From the NCBI RefSeq assembly GCF_015207655.1, contig NZ_JADEWN010000005.1, positions 1 to 64,000 on the forward strand: a DNA stretch of 64,000 nt, read 5' to 3'. The stretch comes from Gloeocapsopsis crepidinum LEGE 06123 (GTDB lineage: Bacteria > Cyanobacteriota > Cyanobacteriia > Cyanobacteriales > Chroococcidiopsidaceae). Below are positions 45,667 to 54,658 of the stretch, piece after piece; positions within the stretch are counted from its first letter, which is position 1; every line of letters starts with the position of its first letter. Both the position numbers and the translations under genes were made by a program. Below the pieces are notes generated by a model. The model did not search any database. It was not told the DNA's origin and saw nothing but the letters and a program-made list of their open reading frames with translations.

Positions 45667-46449
45667 GTGGGGACTGAATTTACTAGAACAAGGGTGCAAG
45701 ATGATATTCCTGAGGCTTTGCGGGACGATCGCACTGTTGTTGTTAAATCTCGTAAAAGAATACCAGCATTGATTTTGAGCTTACTAGGTTTAAGTGCGAT
45801 CGCGCTTGTGGGTGGTGTTTTTTATTTCAATACAACACAAAAAAATGTAGACTCTGCACCTGCGATCGTGACTAGCCCATCTCCCGCACAATCTATTGCA
45901 CCTGTCAACCCCCCAGACAGTAATTCTGAATTACTGCTAGGACATTTTGCTTATGAACAAGCACCACAATCGGAATTAGAACCGATTACTGCTGATGGAC
46001 GAATTAAGATGCGTTCCTCCGCAGCCAAGCAATTTAAAGCGATGGTAGCAGCAGCTAGGGCTGATGGTGTTAGGTTAGTCCCAATTTCTGGGTTTCGCTC
46101 AGCAAATGAGCAAGAACACCTATTTTTTGATGTGAAAGCACAGCGCGGACAAGCAACAACCAAACGCGCCAGTGTCAGTGCTCCTCCAGGTTACAGCGAA
46201 CATCATACAGGATATGCGGTTGATATTGGTGATGCCAATGTCCCTGCAACAAATTTGAGTACGTCGTTTGCAAATACTAAAGCTTTTAAATGGCTCGATC
46301 AAAATGCCGCACGTTATAGCTTTGAATTGTCGTTTCCTGAAGATAATCCCCAAGGCGTGAGTTACGAACCTTGGCACTGGAGATATGTAGGCGATCGCCA
46401 CAGCTTAGAAACGTTCTACAAAGCTCATAATATCAAACCTACTCCTTAA
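45667..46449 (+). CDS. VanY-type D-alanyl-D-alanine carboxypeptidase (M15B)
   Basis: 260 aa from a GTG at 45667, chosen because AGGAG lies at 45655-45659; a TTG at 45607 is also in frame. A membrane helix (about residues 35-55) is followed by a Pro/Ser linker and the peptidase domain (about 130-250). Zinc and catalytic residues: SGFRSxxEQ, SEHHTGYAVDIGD and EPWHWRY. It trims the terminal D-Ala of peptidoglycan stems outside the plasma membrane. Confidence 0.88.
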   Translation: MGTEFTRTRVQDDIPEALRDDRTVVVKSRKRIPALILSLLGLSAIALVGGVFYFNTTQKNVDSAPAIVTSPSPAQSIAPVNPPDSNSELLLGHFAYEQAPQSELEPITADGRIKMRSSAAKQFKAMVAAARADGVRLVPISGFRSANEQEHLFFDVKAQRGQATTKRASVSAPPGYSEHHTGYAVDIGDANVPATNLSTSFANTKAFKWLDQNAARYSFELSFPEDNPQGVSYEPWHWRYVGDRHSLETFYKAHNIKPTP

Positions 46450-46667
46450 CTTTTAATGCTCACACTATGTAGGTGGTAGCAAATTAGAGTAGATTTGTGC
46501 AATTCAAACTCTAGTGCCGCTTGTTATAAACGAGTTAGTTGGGTTAGTAAACAGCAGATTTAATGTTAAGCGATCGCCAATCATAAGCCCAATGCCCTAG
46601 AGCGAAATAAAATCGTAAATATAGAGATTAAATACTTGGCTCTGCCAAAGCTAAAGGTAAGCTAAAA

Positions 46668-47231
46668 ATGATACAAGTACCATCTAAAACACTGACCTTA
46701 GCGGAGTTTCTTGAATTACCGGAAACAGAACCCGCAAGTGAATATATTGATGGTCAAATTATCCAAAAACCGATGCCACAAGGAAAACATAGTGCAATTC
46801 AGGGAGAATTGGTATCGGTCATCAACAGTGTAGTCAAATCTAAGCGCATCGCGCGTGCATTTCCTGAGTTACGTTGTACCTTTGGCGATCGCTCAATTGT
46901 TCCTGACATTGCAGTTTTTATTTGGAACCGGATTCCCCGCGATCAAAATGGGGAAGTAGCGAATACTATTCCTATTGCTCCAGATTGGACAATTGAAATT
47001 TTATCTCCAGATCAAAGCCAAACAAAAGTCACAAAAAATATTCTTCATTGTCTGAAGCATGGTACTCAAATGGGTTGGTTAATAGATCCAGACGAGCAAA
47101 CCGTGTTTATCTATCGTCCCAAACAAGAAACTGCGGTGATTGATGCACCAGAAGAAGTTCTTCCTATGCCATCGTTTGCGAGTGAGCTAAACTTGACGAT
47201 CAAGGATTTGTTTGCTTGGTTACTAGAGTAA
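46668..47231 (+). CDS. Uma2-family protein (DUF820, PD-(D/E)XK fold)
   Basis: 187 aa. Typical layout: LTLAEFLELPETEPASEYID with the conserved E/D, GKHSAIQGEL, then RCTFGDRSIVPDIAVF and DWTIEILSPDQS (the PD and ExK-like parts of the nuclease fold), and KHGTQMGWLIDPDEQTV. Uma2 proteins are greatly expanded in cyanobacteria; their role is unproven despite the nuclease-like fold. It stands alone. Confidence 0.88.
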   Translation: MIQVPSKTLTLAEFLELPETEPASEYIDGQIIQKPMPQGKHSAIQGELVSVINSVVKSKRIARAFPELRCTFGDRSIVPDIAVFIWNRIPRDQNGEVANTIPIAPDWTIEILSPDQSQTKVTKNILHCLKHGTQMGWLIDPDEQTVFIYRPKQETAVIDAPEEVLPMPSFASELNLTIKDLFAWLLE

Positions 47232-47356
47232 GTATGAAGGATTTGCCTGCGCTGCAATGGATAATTTTGATTTTTTGGTAATAACTCAAAAATTGCTTGC
47301 TTGGTGTTGTAACTTTTGGTCGAGATCTCAAATCATCTTCTCTATAGTTACCGAAT

Positions 47357-49126
47357 TTACTTCTTAAAGTATGTCTCTAGCACCTTCAATACCATTGGTG
47401 CAGCTACCTTACCACCTCCACCACCAGAGTGTTCGGCAAACGCAACTACAACAATTTCTGGCTTATCTGCAGGGGCGTAAGCACCAAACCAAGCATGAGC
47501 CTGCTTACCAAAAGCCTGTGCAGTACCACTTTTACCTGCAACGGGTGGAATTGTGGGTAAATTGAGAACTTGTCCTGTGCCGCCAGATACGACTTGTCGC
47601 AATCCTTGACGCAACACGCGCACTGTTTCTGGTTTTAAATTCAAAGACTCACGCCAATTTTTCGAGTCTTCATTGTCTTTTAACAAATGCGGTTGAACGC
47701 GGTAGCCACCGTTAGCAGGGACAGCAAACATCACCGCAAGTTGAAGTGGTGTGACTTGCAAAAATCCTTGCCCAATCGACATATTTACAGTGTCGCCCAC
47801 ACTCCAAGGTAAATTGAGATTTTTCTGCTTCCAGCGGTCGTCTGCAACTAGACCTGCTGATTCTTCGGATGCTAATTCGATCCCCGTTTTTTGACCAAAC
47901 CCATAACGGCGCGTCCAGTCAATTAAAGTTGATTCGCCAACTCCTTTGCCAATTTGATAAAAGAAGGTATTACTACTCCACGCCAGCGCCCCAACAAAAC
48001 CCAAACGACCAAATCCCGCACGGTTCCAATCACAGAAAGTCGTTCCACCAATATTCATACAACCATATGTTGGGAGTGTTGCGTTATGCGAAAATTTCCC
48101 CGACTCAATCCCTGCAGTTGTAGTAATCACTTTAAACGTACTTGCTGGCGGAAAACTTTGTAAAGCACGGTTAATGAAGGGATGCTGTTTACTTTGCAGT
48201 TGCTGCCATATTTCAGGAGTAATTCGTTTAGAAAAAATATTAGGATCAAACGCAGGACGACTTACCATTGCCAACACCGCACCATTGTTGGGATCGAGAG
48301 CCACTATTGCACCTTGGCGATCGCCTAGTGCTACTTCAGCAGCTTTCTGCAATTCTAAATCTAAAGTTAAATGAACATCGCGACCTGATTTTGCAGTTTT
48401 TTCGCCTAAAAGTCGTAAAATTCGCCCAGCACCATCGACTTCTACTTGCTGTCCACCCCATTCACCGCGCAGCTGCTTTTCAAACGCTGCTTCTACACCC
48501 ATTTGCCCAACAATATCACCCAAGCGGTAGCCTTCACTGCGCTTTTGGGCTAATTCTTCATCGTTCATTTCTCCTGTGTAACCAAGGATGTGCGCAGCAA
48601 TTTGTTGGTTTGGGTAGTTGCGGACAGCTTCAATGTAAACTTCAACGTCTCGTAGTTCGTTACGATATTCAGCTAAAGCGGTAATTTGAGCCGGATTGAG
48701 ATCGCGGGCAATCCGAACTAAGTTAGGAGAATTGTAACCAGCTTTATCTAATCGTTGTTGAATTTCAGTTTCTGGAATCTTAAGAATGCTTGCTAGACGA
48801 GTTCGAGTCGTTTCCCAAGTGTCTTTTTTAGGCGCTTGAGGCCAAATATAGACAGCATGAGAAAGACGACTACTCGCTAAAACTTTGCCATTACGGTCAA
48901 ATATATTACCTCGTTCCGGTTGTTTAGGAATGACCCGAATCCGATTGCGTTCTGCCAACTGTTGTAGGTGTTCGCCTTCAATCAACTGCAAATATGCTAG
49001 ACGGCTACCAATTCCACCAAAGATAAATATAGTAATAAGCAGTACGATCGCTAGAGCACGGCGATCCCGTCCCACTGTACGGGCAGTAAGACTATTTCCA
49101 GTAAACTGAGGCTGGAATAAAGCCAT
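47357..49126 (-). CDS. mrdA: Penicillin-binding protein 2 (peptidoglycan transpeptidase)
   Basis: 589 aa from the ATG at 49126. One membrane helix (about residues 24-44), the PBP dimerisation domain with RGNIFDRNGKVLA (about 71), then the transpeptidase domain with SxxK (SFPPASTFKVITT, about 320), SxN (WSSNTFFYQIG) and KSG (AGKSGTAQAF). With RodA it builds the side wall in the elongation complex. rodA is not adjacent. Near the end a Gly-rich HSGGGGGKVAAPM is normal for the family. Confidence 0.93.
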   Translation of the reverse strand: MALFQPQFTGNSLTARTVGRDRRALAIVLLITIFIFGGIGSRLAYLQLIEGEHLQQLAERNRIRVIPKQPERGNIFDRNGKVLASSRLSHAVYIWPQAPKKDTWETTRTRLASILKIPETEIQQRLDKAGYNSPNLVRIARDLNPAQITALAEYRNELRDVEVYIEAVRNYPNQQIAAHILGYTGEMNDEELAQKRSEGYRLGDIVGQMGVEAAFEKQLRGEWGGQQVEVDGAGRILRLLGEKTAKSGRDVHLTLDLELQKAAEVALGDRQGAIVALDPNNGAVLAMVSRPAFDPNIFSKRITPEIWQQLQSKQHPFINRALQSFPPASTFKVITTTAGIESGKFSHNATLPTYGCMNIGGTTFCDWNRAGFGRLGFVGALAWSSNTFFYQIGKGVGESTLIDWTRRYGFGQKTGIELASEESAGLVADDRWKQKNLNLPWSVGDTVNMSIGQGFLQVTPLQLAVMFAVPANGGYRVQPHLLKDNEDSKNWRESLNLKPETVRVLRQGLRQVVSGGTGQVLNLPTIPPVAGKSGTAQAFGKQAHAWFGAYAPADKPEIVVVAFAEHSGGGGGKVAAPMVLKVLETYFKK

Positions 49127-49270
49127 AAGTAAAAACAAGCGTAACTTAAGAACTTGTAATTATTAGCGATTAGGGGTTGGCGATTAGCTGTTAGCTTTTT
49201 TGATTGCCAATTGCTTTTCTACTACCTAACAAACAAGCAAGCATGAACGCTCTAGATGAAACACAAACAA

Positions 49271-49936
49271 CTAGCTACCAATTAACTGTGCTAGCCAAGT
49301 TTCAACTTGATAACGCAGGCGTAGATTATCGTCTGATATTAACTCAAGGGCACGACGATAGTCAGCGATCGCTAAATTCCAGTCTCCCCAAAGATGATAT
49401 GTCCGACCGCGTTCGGCATAAGTATTTGCAGGCAGTTGACCTAGAATTTCAGCAATATCAAAGTTTTCGACTGCTTGTTCGTATTTTCCTAATTCGCGTA
49501 GTGTGATACCACGATTAATCCATGCACGTACATAGCTAGGATTGAGGTCGATCGCTTTGTCGTAGTCGGCAAGTGCTTCAGTTAATTGTCCATACGCAGC
49601 ATAGCAATTAGCTCGATTGTTGTAAGCGCTAGCCAATGTTGGTTTTAGTTGAATTGCTGTGTTATAGTCAGCAATTGCCGGAAACAATTGCCCGCTTTGG
49701 AAATAAATTAGCCCGCGATTATTGTAGTCAATCGCATCTTTGGGATGGCGAGTAATTAACTGATTTAATAAAGCGATCGCCTCAGGATAATTTCCCTGTT
49801 GTGCTTTGGATCGAGCATGAGTGCGTAAAAATTTATCTGGCAATATTTGTGACTTATGTGCCAGAGATTGTTGCTTCCAGTTGAGAGGATGGCGTTGGAA
49901 TTGATTTTGAGGCGGTTTTAACGATTGACTTTTCAT
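49271..49936 (-). CDS. TPR-repeat protein
   Basis: 221 aa. From about residue 48 to 210 it consists of five or so tetratricopeptide repeats of 34 residues, for example AIDYNNRGLIYFQSGQLFPA, ASAYNNRANCYAAYGQLTEA and VRAWINRGITLRELGKYEQA. No signal peptide or membrane helix; the N-terminus is basic (LKPPQNQFQRHPLNW). TPRs form a protein-binding scaffold; partner unknown. It lies upstream of the PBP2 gene on the same strand, about 145 bases away. Confidence 0.88.
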   Translation of the reverse strand: MKSQSLKPPQNQFQRHPLNWKQQSLAHKSQILPDKFLRTHARSKAQQGNYPEAIALLNQLITRHPKDAIDYNNRGLIYFQSGQLFPAIADYNTAIQLKPTLASAYNNRANCYAAYGQLTEALADYDKAIDLNPSYVRAWINRGITLRELGKYEQAVENFDIAEILGQLPANTYAERGRTYHLWGDWNLAIADYRRALELISDDNLRLRYQVETWLAQLIGS

Positions 49937-50282
49937 AATTATTTTTGACTGAGCAATAGCTCAATAGCTTATAATGTATAACTTTCTTAGCAGTGGTAGT
50001 TTAGCTTTTGTGTCAGTTACTCAGGTGTCTGAATATTGATACTCAAACACAAAATACTTATACTTTCATATTTCACCTCTATTGTTTAATTCTTCATCCT
50101 TCCCTAGTGCCATTCCCGAAGTGTAAACATCACTACAGCGGTTAGTAACTTAATACTTGTGACTGAAGACGCATCAACCTTTACGATAGGTATGGGCTCA
50201 CCAGTTGGAATACTGCAACTTGTTACAATGCAACCATTACCACTTTGGTGTGTCAGTCCTTTGAAGAATTGATGGCAATCTT
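49937..50282. other. Divergent spacer, nothing recognised
   Basis: About 345 bases with promoters for the TPR gene (leftward) and the gene at 50283 (rightward). I see no repeat, hairpin or RNA gene. Confidence 0.4.
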
Positions 50283-50747
50283 ATGGCAACTGCTTCTATC
50301 TATCCCACTGCTCCTGATTTAACGGAAAATGATTATCTTGTACTTGGCTTAGCCACCTGCTTTGTCAAAGAGGAGGGAGAAGTGCATGAATTACAAGTTA
50401 TCGAACCGATTCCTTCAGCGGCGTTGGAAGCGATCGTCAAAGGAATTCCCACTTCTTACCAACAAGCATGGGGTACTACCTTGGGTAATGTCATCGCAGG
50501 CGATCTACCCCAGAAACCAGCAAAATGTCCTGATGCTGCGCAGTTTAGTGAAGAGTTTGTTCAACGCGCGATCGCTGCTGCACGGACTTACAAAAGTCGT
50601 CCTGTGGCGCAGGAACATATTCCGCAAGGGACAATCCGTAGTGACTTTAATTACTCGACTGAACGCAAGCGAGTGTTAAATATGCAACGTGTTGTTACAA
50701 AAGAAGACAACGTTAAACAACACGACTATACGCATAAAGTTCTTTAA
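50283..50747 (+). CDS. Conserved hypothetical protein
   Basis: 154 aa, soluble, no signal peptide. It starts MATASIYPTAPDLTENDYLV, has a middle helix AALEAIVKGIPTSYQQAWGT and a basic tail (STERKRVLNMQRVV). I recognise no domain. It lies 14 bases before the glutathione-transferase gene and is probably cotranscribed with it. The composition and HIP1 content match the surrounding core genes. Confidence 0.7.
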   Translation: MATASIYPTAPDLTENDYLVLGLATCFVKEEGEVHELQVIEPIPSAALEAIVKGIPTSYQQAWGTTLGNVIAGDLPQKPAKCPDAAQFSEEFVQRAIAAARTYKSRPVAQEHIPQGTIRSDFNYSTERKRVLNMQRVVTKEDNVKQHDYTHKVL

Positions 50748-50761
50748 GAATAACGCTAATC

Positions 50762-51319
50762 ATGCTCAAACTATATGGTGGCGCTCGTAGTCGTGCGTCA
50801 ATTGTCCAATGGTATCTAGAAGAATTAGCAGTTCCCTACGAATTCGTACTACTTGATATGCAAGCTGGAGAACATCGCCAACATGATTTTCTAGCAATCA
50901 ATCCGATGGGCAAAGTTCCAGCAATAGTTGATGGAGATTTTCAGCTTTGGGAATCTGGCGCAATTTTGTTGTATCTTGCCGAAAAGTATGGTCAGGAAAT
51001 TTCTTCGGTTGAGGAACGGGCAGTCGCAGCACAATGGGTACTATTTGCTAATGCAACTCTAGGACCAGGCATTTTTGTTGAAACAAGTCGCGATCGCGAA
51101 ACGCCTCGCTTGTTAACACCATTGAATGAAATTTTTTCTCGACAACCGTTTGTGTTGGGCGATCGCTTTGGAGTTGCAGATGTTGCTGTCGGCTCGATGC
51201 TGTGCTACATACCGATTATGCTTAAGTTAGATCTTAGTGACTACCCTGAAGTTCTCAATTACATGAAACAGTTATCCGAACGACCTGCTTTTCAAAAGAC
51301 TATCGGTGGTAGACGTTAA
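50762..51319 (+). CDS. Glutathione S-transferase family protein
   Basis: 185 aa. The thioredoxin-like N-domain has the conserved cis-Pro and acidic turn (AINPMGKVPAIVDGDFQLWESGAILLYLAEKY cut here to its key parts: NPMGKVPAI, WESGAI), followed by the all-helical C-domain with FVLGDRFGVADVAVGSML (N-capping box). The N-terminal catalytic position reads GGARSRA, a Ser-type active site. It probably conjugates or reduces small electrophiles with glutathione. Confidence 0.87.
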   Translation: MLKLYGGARSRASIVQWYLEELAVPYEFVLLDMQAGEHRQHDFLAINPMGKVPAIVDGDFQLWESGAILLYLAEKYGQEISSVEERAVAAQWVLFANATLGPGIFVETSRDRETPRLLTPLNEIFSRQPFVLGDRFGVADVAVGSMLCYIPIMLKLDLSDYPEVLNYMKQLSERPAFQKTIGGRR

Positions 51320-51378
51320 AAAAAATTAAGGACAGGCTAAGTTACCTGTCCAATGAAATCTTGTATAGTAATTTATTC

Positions 51379-51516
51379 TTATTTAAAGCCAATAGCCGCT
51401 TGCCAAACAAAAGCGAGCAACAAGAAAAATACTGGAATAATAGGAAGAACATCTACCAAGGGATCTAGGATCGAATAAGCCTCTGGGAGTTTTGCTAACA
51501 ACATTGCAGCTTCCAT
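51379..51516 (-). CDS. psbK: Photosystem II protein K
   Basis: 45 aa from the ATG at 51516 (starts [20 protein letters not shown], ends [10 protein letters not shown]). The frame is open further upstream, but the family begins here. The propeptide-like N-terminus up to AKLPEAY is normally removed, leaving a one-helix PSII subunit near CP43. It is followed by no clear terminator and is convergent with the GST gene. Confidence 0.96.
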   Translation of the reverse strand: MEAAMLLAKLPEAYSILDPLVDVLPIIPVFFLLLAFVWQAAIGFK

Positions 51517-51862
51517 GTTTAAATCAACCTTTTCAACACAGCTTTCAGAATCGATAAGTATCTTAACACGCTTTGGTAGAGCAAAGTCATTGTAAAAAGT
51601 TTTAAGCTTAACTAGCGAGATTACACGAAGCGTAGCGCCCAAAGCGATCGCGTATCTACGTATTACAGCAAATAGGCTGACTCAGATTTCGTATCACCTC
51701 ATAACACAAGAGTTGTTTGTTGCTGCTTTTGCTGTTTTCTGTACTCTTCAATATAAAAGTGTATGTTGAACTACACAAATTTGCTACTGGTAACAGACAG
51801 ATAGAATAGGATGAATTTAATAAGTACTTTTGTACTCGCCTAAATTTATTTAAATATTGCAG
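51517..51862. other. Spacer between psbK and the nuclease-like gene
   Basis: About 345 bases. Near 51630 a GCGTAGCGCCC stretch and a HIP1-like site lie upstream of psbK. From 51680 on the sequence is AT-rich and should hold the promoter of the two-gene unit that starts at 51863. Confidence 0.4.
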
Positions 51863-52774
51863 ATGGATCAAGAGGCACGGATTAGAGAGCTTTTTGGTGA
51901 TAAGGATCTCAAATATCTAAAAAATAAAAATCGTGGTGGAAGCAATAACACGAAAGGTAACACATACGAAAATTACTTTGCTGTTTATCGAATAGCGCTT
52001 CTATCCCCAGAAGTGCTTGAAGAGCATAAAGAGATACAAATATCGAGTCAAGTTTTAGCATTTGTTGACGATTTAATCATTGAATATGTAAATGAAAACA
52101 TAATTTGGCACTATCAGCTTAAAAATAGTTCGGATATCACTTGGGATAAAGGTAAAAAAACTAATCAATCAATAGCTGATGACTTTCACAAGCAGTATCA
52201 GTTGAACAAGTCGCAATCAAAAGAATCAGAATTACATTTAGTAGTTTCTTACCAGTATCTCCTAGATAAGTTAAAGGCAGACATTCCAACTTCTCTCGAG
52301 CAGTATAGCCGAGTAATTTACTTCCCCTATGAGGACAGCTTAGAAGAAGTTCTTAAAAAAGAAGATTCCTTTCGACATGCTATCGAGTACCTGTGTGCTT
52401 TTGATAATCCAGATCCAGATAAGATTGAATGTGTAGCATCTGTGTTACTAGGAGCCTGGACTTCTAGCACTAAGTCCAATTCTGTTAAGGACATTTTAAA
52501 AAAAGCTCAAGCATCGACACCTTCCTTTATTCGTTCTTTCAGCAAAGAATGGCAGTTAGACCCTGAAGTTGAAAATATTTTGAGCAAGATCGAGGATTTC
52601 CAATATAATCTGACTAAGGGGTTTCTACATTGGAAGTACAAAGACGGACTTGACCTCGGCACTTTTCCCTATAGTTGTGACACAGAACAGTTTAGAAAAT
52701 TTCAGCAATGTATTAAGAAACGTAAACCTACTTGCTTCGATGAACTTGAGGAATTTCTACCTGCAAGTATATGA
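51863..52774 (+). CDS. Putative PD-(D/E)XK/DUF4297-like nuclease, first gene of a two-gene unit
   Basis: 303 aa from the ATG at 51863 (a TTG two codons earlier is in frame). I do not recognise the whole protein. The N-terminal 90 residues look like a restriction-endonuclease-type core: helix GNTYENYFAVYRIAL with E36, strand LAFVDDLIIEY with D69/D70, strand WHYQLKNS with Q85 and K87 (a QxK motif), preceded by RGGSNNTKG. This is the pattern of DUF4297/Cap4-type dsDNA nuclease domains. The remaining 200 residues are helical and charged. The stop overlaps the next start (ATGA). No HIP1 site occurs in either gene, unlike the flanks, which hints at transfer. Confidence 0.5.
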   Translation: MDQEARIRELFGDKDLKYLKNKNRGGSNNTKGNTYENYFAVYRIALLSPEVLEEHKEIQISSQVLAFVDDLIIEYVNENIIWHYQLKNSSDITWDKGKKTNQSIADDFHKQYQLNKSQSKESELHLVVSYQYLLDKLKADIPTSLEQYSRVIYFPYEDSLEEVLKKEDSFRHAIEYLCAFDNPDPDKIECVASVLLGAWTSSTKSNSVKDILKKAQASTPSFIRSFSKEWQLDPEVENILSKIEDFQYNLTKGFLHWKYKDGLDLGTFPYSCDTEQFRKFQQCIKKRKPTCFDELEEFLPASI

Positions 52775-53463
52775 CAAGAACCTACTCAGAGTTTGCCAAC
52801 GAAAGTATTAAAGTTTTGCTAAACACTTTAGCCGATGAAAGTAGTGCACCAGAGCTTTACAGAACCACTATGGTTAAACTTGGTATGGCTCTGGGTGATG
52901 TAATCTTGGCTCAAATTAGTCACGAGCAATGCAATGTATATCTCGCCTGTACAGTTGAAGATGCTGATTTTCTAGCCAAAGGTATGCTCTTACGTCTAGA
53001 AAAGCAGCTTCCAAACGTTGCTTTTGCGTGTTTTTGGAATCAGCGTTTTTCTCCGTTTGAAGTTGAAGATATAACTGTTGCCCCAATTTTAAGAAAATAT
53101 CAAGAACCATCAAGTGCTGTTAACTATTTAATTATCGTCAAGTCTATTATTTCGGGAGCCTGTGTAGTTAAAACTAATCTTATTAACCTAATTCAGAATA
53201 TCAAACCTGAAAATATTTTTATAGTAGCTCCAGTTATTTATCATAAAGCAGAAGAAAAACTACGTAATGCATTTGAACAATCTACTTACGATAAGTTTCG
53301 ATTCTTTTATTTTGCTAAAGACAATCAGCGGACTTCCAAAGGAGAAGTTATCCCTGGGATAGGTGGTAGTGTTTATGAAAGGCTCGGATTTCAGGGACAA
53401 GATGATAAAAATAGGCATACACCTGAGATAGTAAAATCCCGAAGAAAATTAATAAGTGTCTAA
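52771..53463 (+). CDS. Putative phosphoribosyltransferase-like protein, second gene of the unit
   Basis: 230 aa, overlapping the preceding gene by four bases. A Rossmann-like layout resembling type I phosphoribosyltransferases is visible: CNVYLACTVEDADFLAKGML (about residues 50-70), VAFACFWNQRFSPF, then YLIIVKSIISGACVVKTNL (about 117-135) at the place of the PRPP loop, and IFIVAPVIYHKAEEKL after it. The usual acidic pair of the PRPP loop is replaced (VKS), so it may not be a classical PRTase. Its tight coupling to a nuclease-like protein suggests an effector/sensor pair, which is inference. Confidence 0.5.
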   Translation: MTRTYSEFANESIKVLLNTLADESSAPELYRTTMVKLGMALGDVILAQISHEQCNVYLACTVEDADFLAKGMLLRLEKQLPNVAFACFWNQRFSPFEVEDITVAPILRKYQEPSSAVNYLIIVKSIISGACVVKTNLINLIQNIKPENIFIVAPVIYHKAEEKLRNAFEQSTYDKFRFFYFAKDNQRTSKGEVIPGIGGSVYERLGFQGQDDKNRHTPEIVKSRRKLISV

Positions 53464-53565
53464 TTTCTAAAAGAAGAGTTAGGCGATCGCTTCAGCCACA
53501 GTAATAAACAAAACTCATTGACTGAAGCTTTGCTGTTGTCGCCTTCGGGCTAAGAATGCTCAGAA

Positions 53566-53913
53566 TTATGGTGCATTAGGAATTTCTAATGCGTCTAGAT
53601 TTGCTTCAACTGCATTAATAAATCCTTGATCGCTTAAAGTCTCTGTGGGCAGTTCTCCAGCATTAACTGCCACCTGTACGAGTTTTTTCGCACTGATTCG
53701 CCCATCATTGCTATCTGCAAACATACCACTGTATCCACGAATACCTTGACGGCGATAATGCCCTTGATAAGCTAAGGAAACTAGGGTAAACGGTGTCAGT
53801 TTTCTTTTATTAGACCGAATTACCGTTGTATTCACAGCTTCTGCTTGGGCAGCAGGTACAGATACAATTGTTGTTAGTAATAATACTAAACCAGCGAACA
53901 TATAGCGATTCAT
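53566..53913 (-). CDS. Secreted small protein of unknown function
   Basis: 115 aa. Signal peptide about residues 1-24 (MFAGLVLLLTTIVSVPAAQA). The mature part of about 90 residues contains LAYQGHYRRQGIRGYSGM and ends in a helix (FINAVEANLDALEIPNAP). It probably resides in the periplasm or outside. I do not recognise a family. It is well spaced from its neighbours and has its own AAGGAGCT ribosome site just before the ATG. Confidence 0.72.
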   Translation of the reverse strand: MNRYMFAGLVLLLTTIVSVPAAQAEAVNTTVIRSNKRKLTPFTLVSLAYQGHYRRQGIRGYSGMFADSNDGRISAKKLVQVAVNAGELPTETLSDQGFINAVEANLDALEIPNAP

Positions 53914-53992
53914 AGAATAGCTCCTTGTTCAAAATGCAAAGTGATTTATTGCCTCGTCTGATACTTGCCCTTGTGCTAACTTCTAACTCTTT

Positions 53993-54030
53993 TCTAGCCA
54001 CTAGGCACTAATCACTAACCACTAACCACT
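53993..54030. repeat. CACTAATCACTAACCACTAA-type spacer repeat
   Basis: CTAGCCACTAGGCACTAATC then ACTAACCACTAACCACTA, the same low-complexity class as 38250-38285. It ends at the stop codon of the methyltransferase gene. Confidence 0.65.
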
Positions 54031-54658
54031 ATGTACTTGAGTCAGTATCGCGTAAATTAGCTGGAATCTGTTCAGGAATTACCCAGTAGTAGATTGTAGA
54101 ACCCTCTTGCGTTTGTACAACTTGATCGGGTTTCCAGTCACCCATATCGAAGTCGTGAGACACAACACGCGTACCTGGCTTGAGTTGTTTGAATAACTGA
54201 GGACGTAGCTTTACATTCAGTTCTGGTAATAGGTAAAGTGTTACCACCGTTGCTTCACTAAAGTCACTCTGGAATAAATCTTGTTGCAGAAACTGAACGC
54301 GATCTGTAACTCCAGCTTTTTGAGCGTTTTCGTTAGCTTCCCGAATCCGTTCGGGATTAATATCAATCCCTACACCACGAGTACCGTACTTCTGTGCTGC
54401 TGTTATTGGTATTCTGCCATCACCGCTACCTAAGTCATAAATGACATCGTCTTTCGTAACTTTGGCAAGCGTTAGCATTTCGTCTACCACTTCCTGTGGA
54501 GTTGGTACGTAAACAACGTCAGGTTGGCGTTCGGGACTTTGAGTAGGAGTTTCTACTTGAGGTGTTTGTGCATTTGTCAAGGTTGGTGAGTTGCATCCAG
54601 CAACTCCCATGAAAACGCTAATTGCCATTAGCACCCATGCTGTTCGTTGTAACTGCAT
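54029..54658 (-). CDS. SAM-dependent methyltransferase with a lipoprotein signal
   Basis: 209 aa. The first 22 residues form a lipoprotein signal (WVLMAISVFMGVAGC with lipobox VAGC), followed by a Thr/Pro/Gln-rich linker. The catalytic domain (about residues 55-190) has the SAM motif VIYDLGSGDGRIPI, the acidic D in VGIDINPERI, and motif IV-like LQQDLF. An exported SAM enzyme is odd, because SAM is made in the cytosol; the signal may instead anchor it, or it may be inactive as exported. The start overlaps the stop of the permease gene (TAATG), so they are coupled. Confidence 0.82.
   Translation of the reverse strand: MQLQRTAWVLMAISVFMGVAGCNSPTLTNAQTPQVETPTQSPERQPDVVYVPTPQEVVDEMLTLAKVTKDDVIYDLGSGDGRIPITAAQKYGTRGVGIDINPERIREANENAQKAGVTDRVQFLQQDLFQSDFSEATVVTLYLLPELNVKLRPQLFKQLKPGTRVVSHDFDMGDWKPDQVVQTQEGSTIYYWVIPEQIPANLRDTDSST

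Noticed and set aside
49204-49506. Open frame of 100 codons on the plus strand
   Set aside because: It is antisense to the TPR gene, whose repeats are unmistakable, and its product has no recognisable feature.
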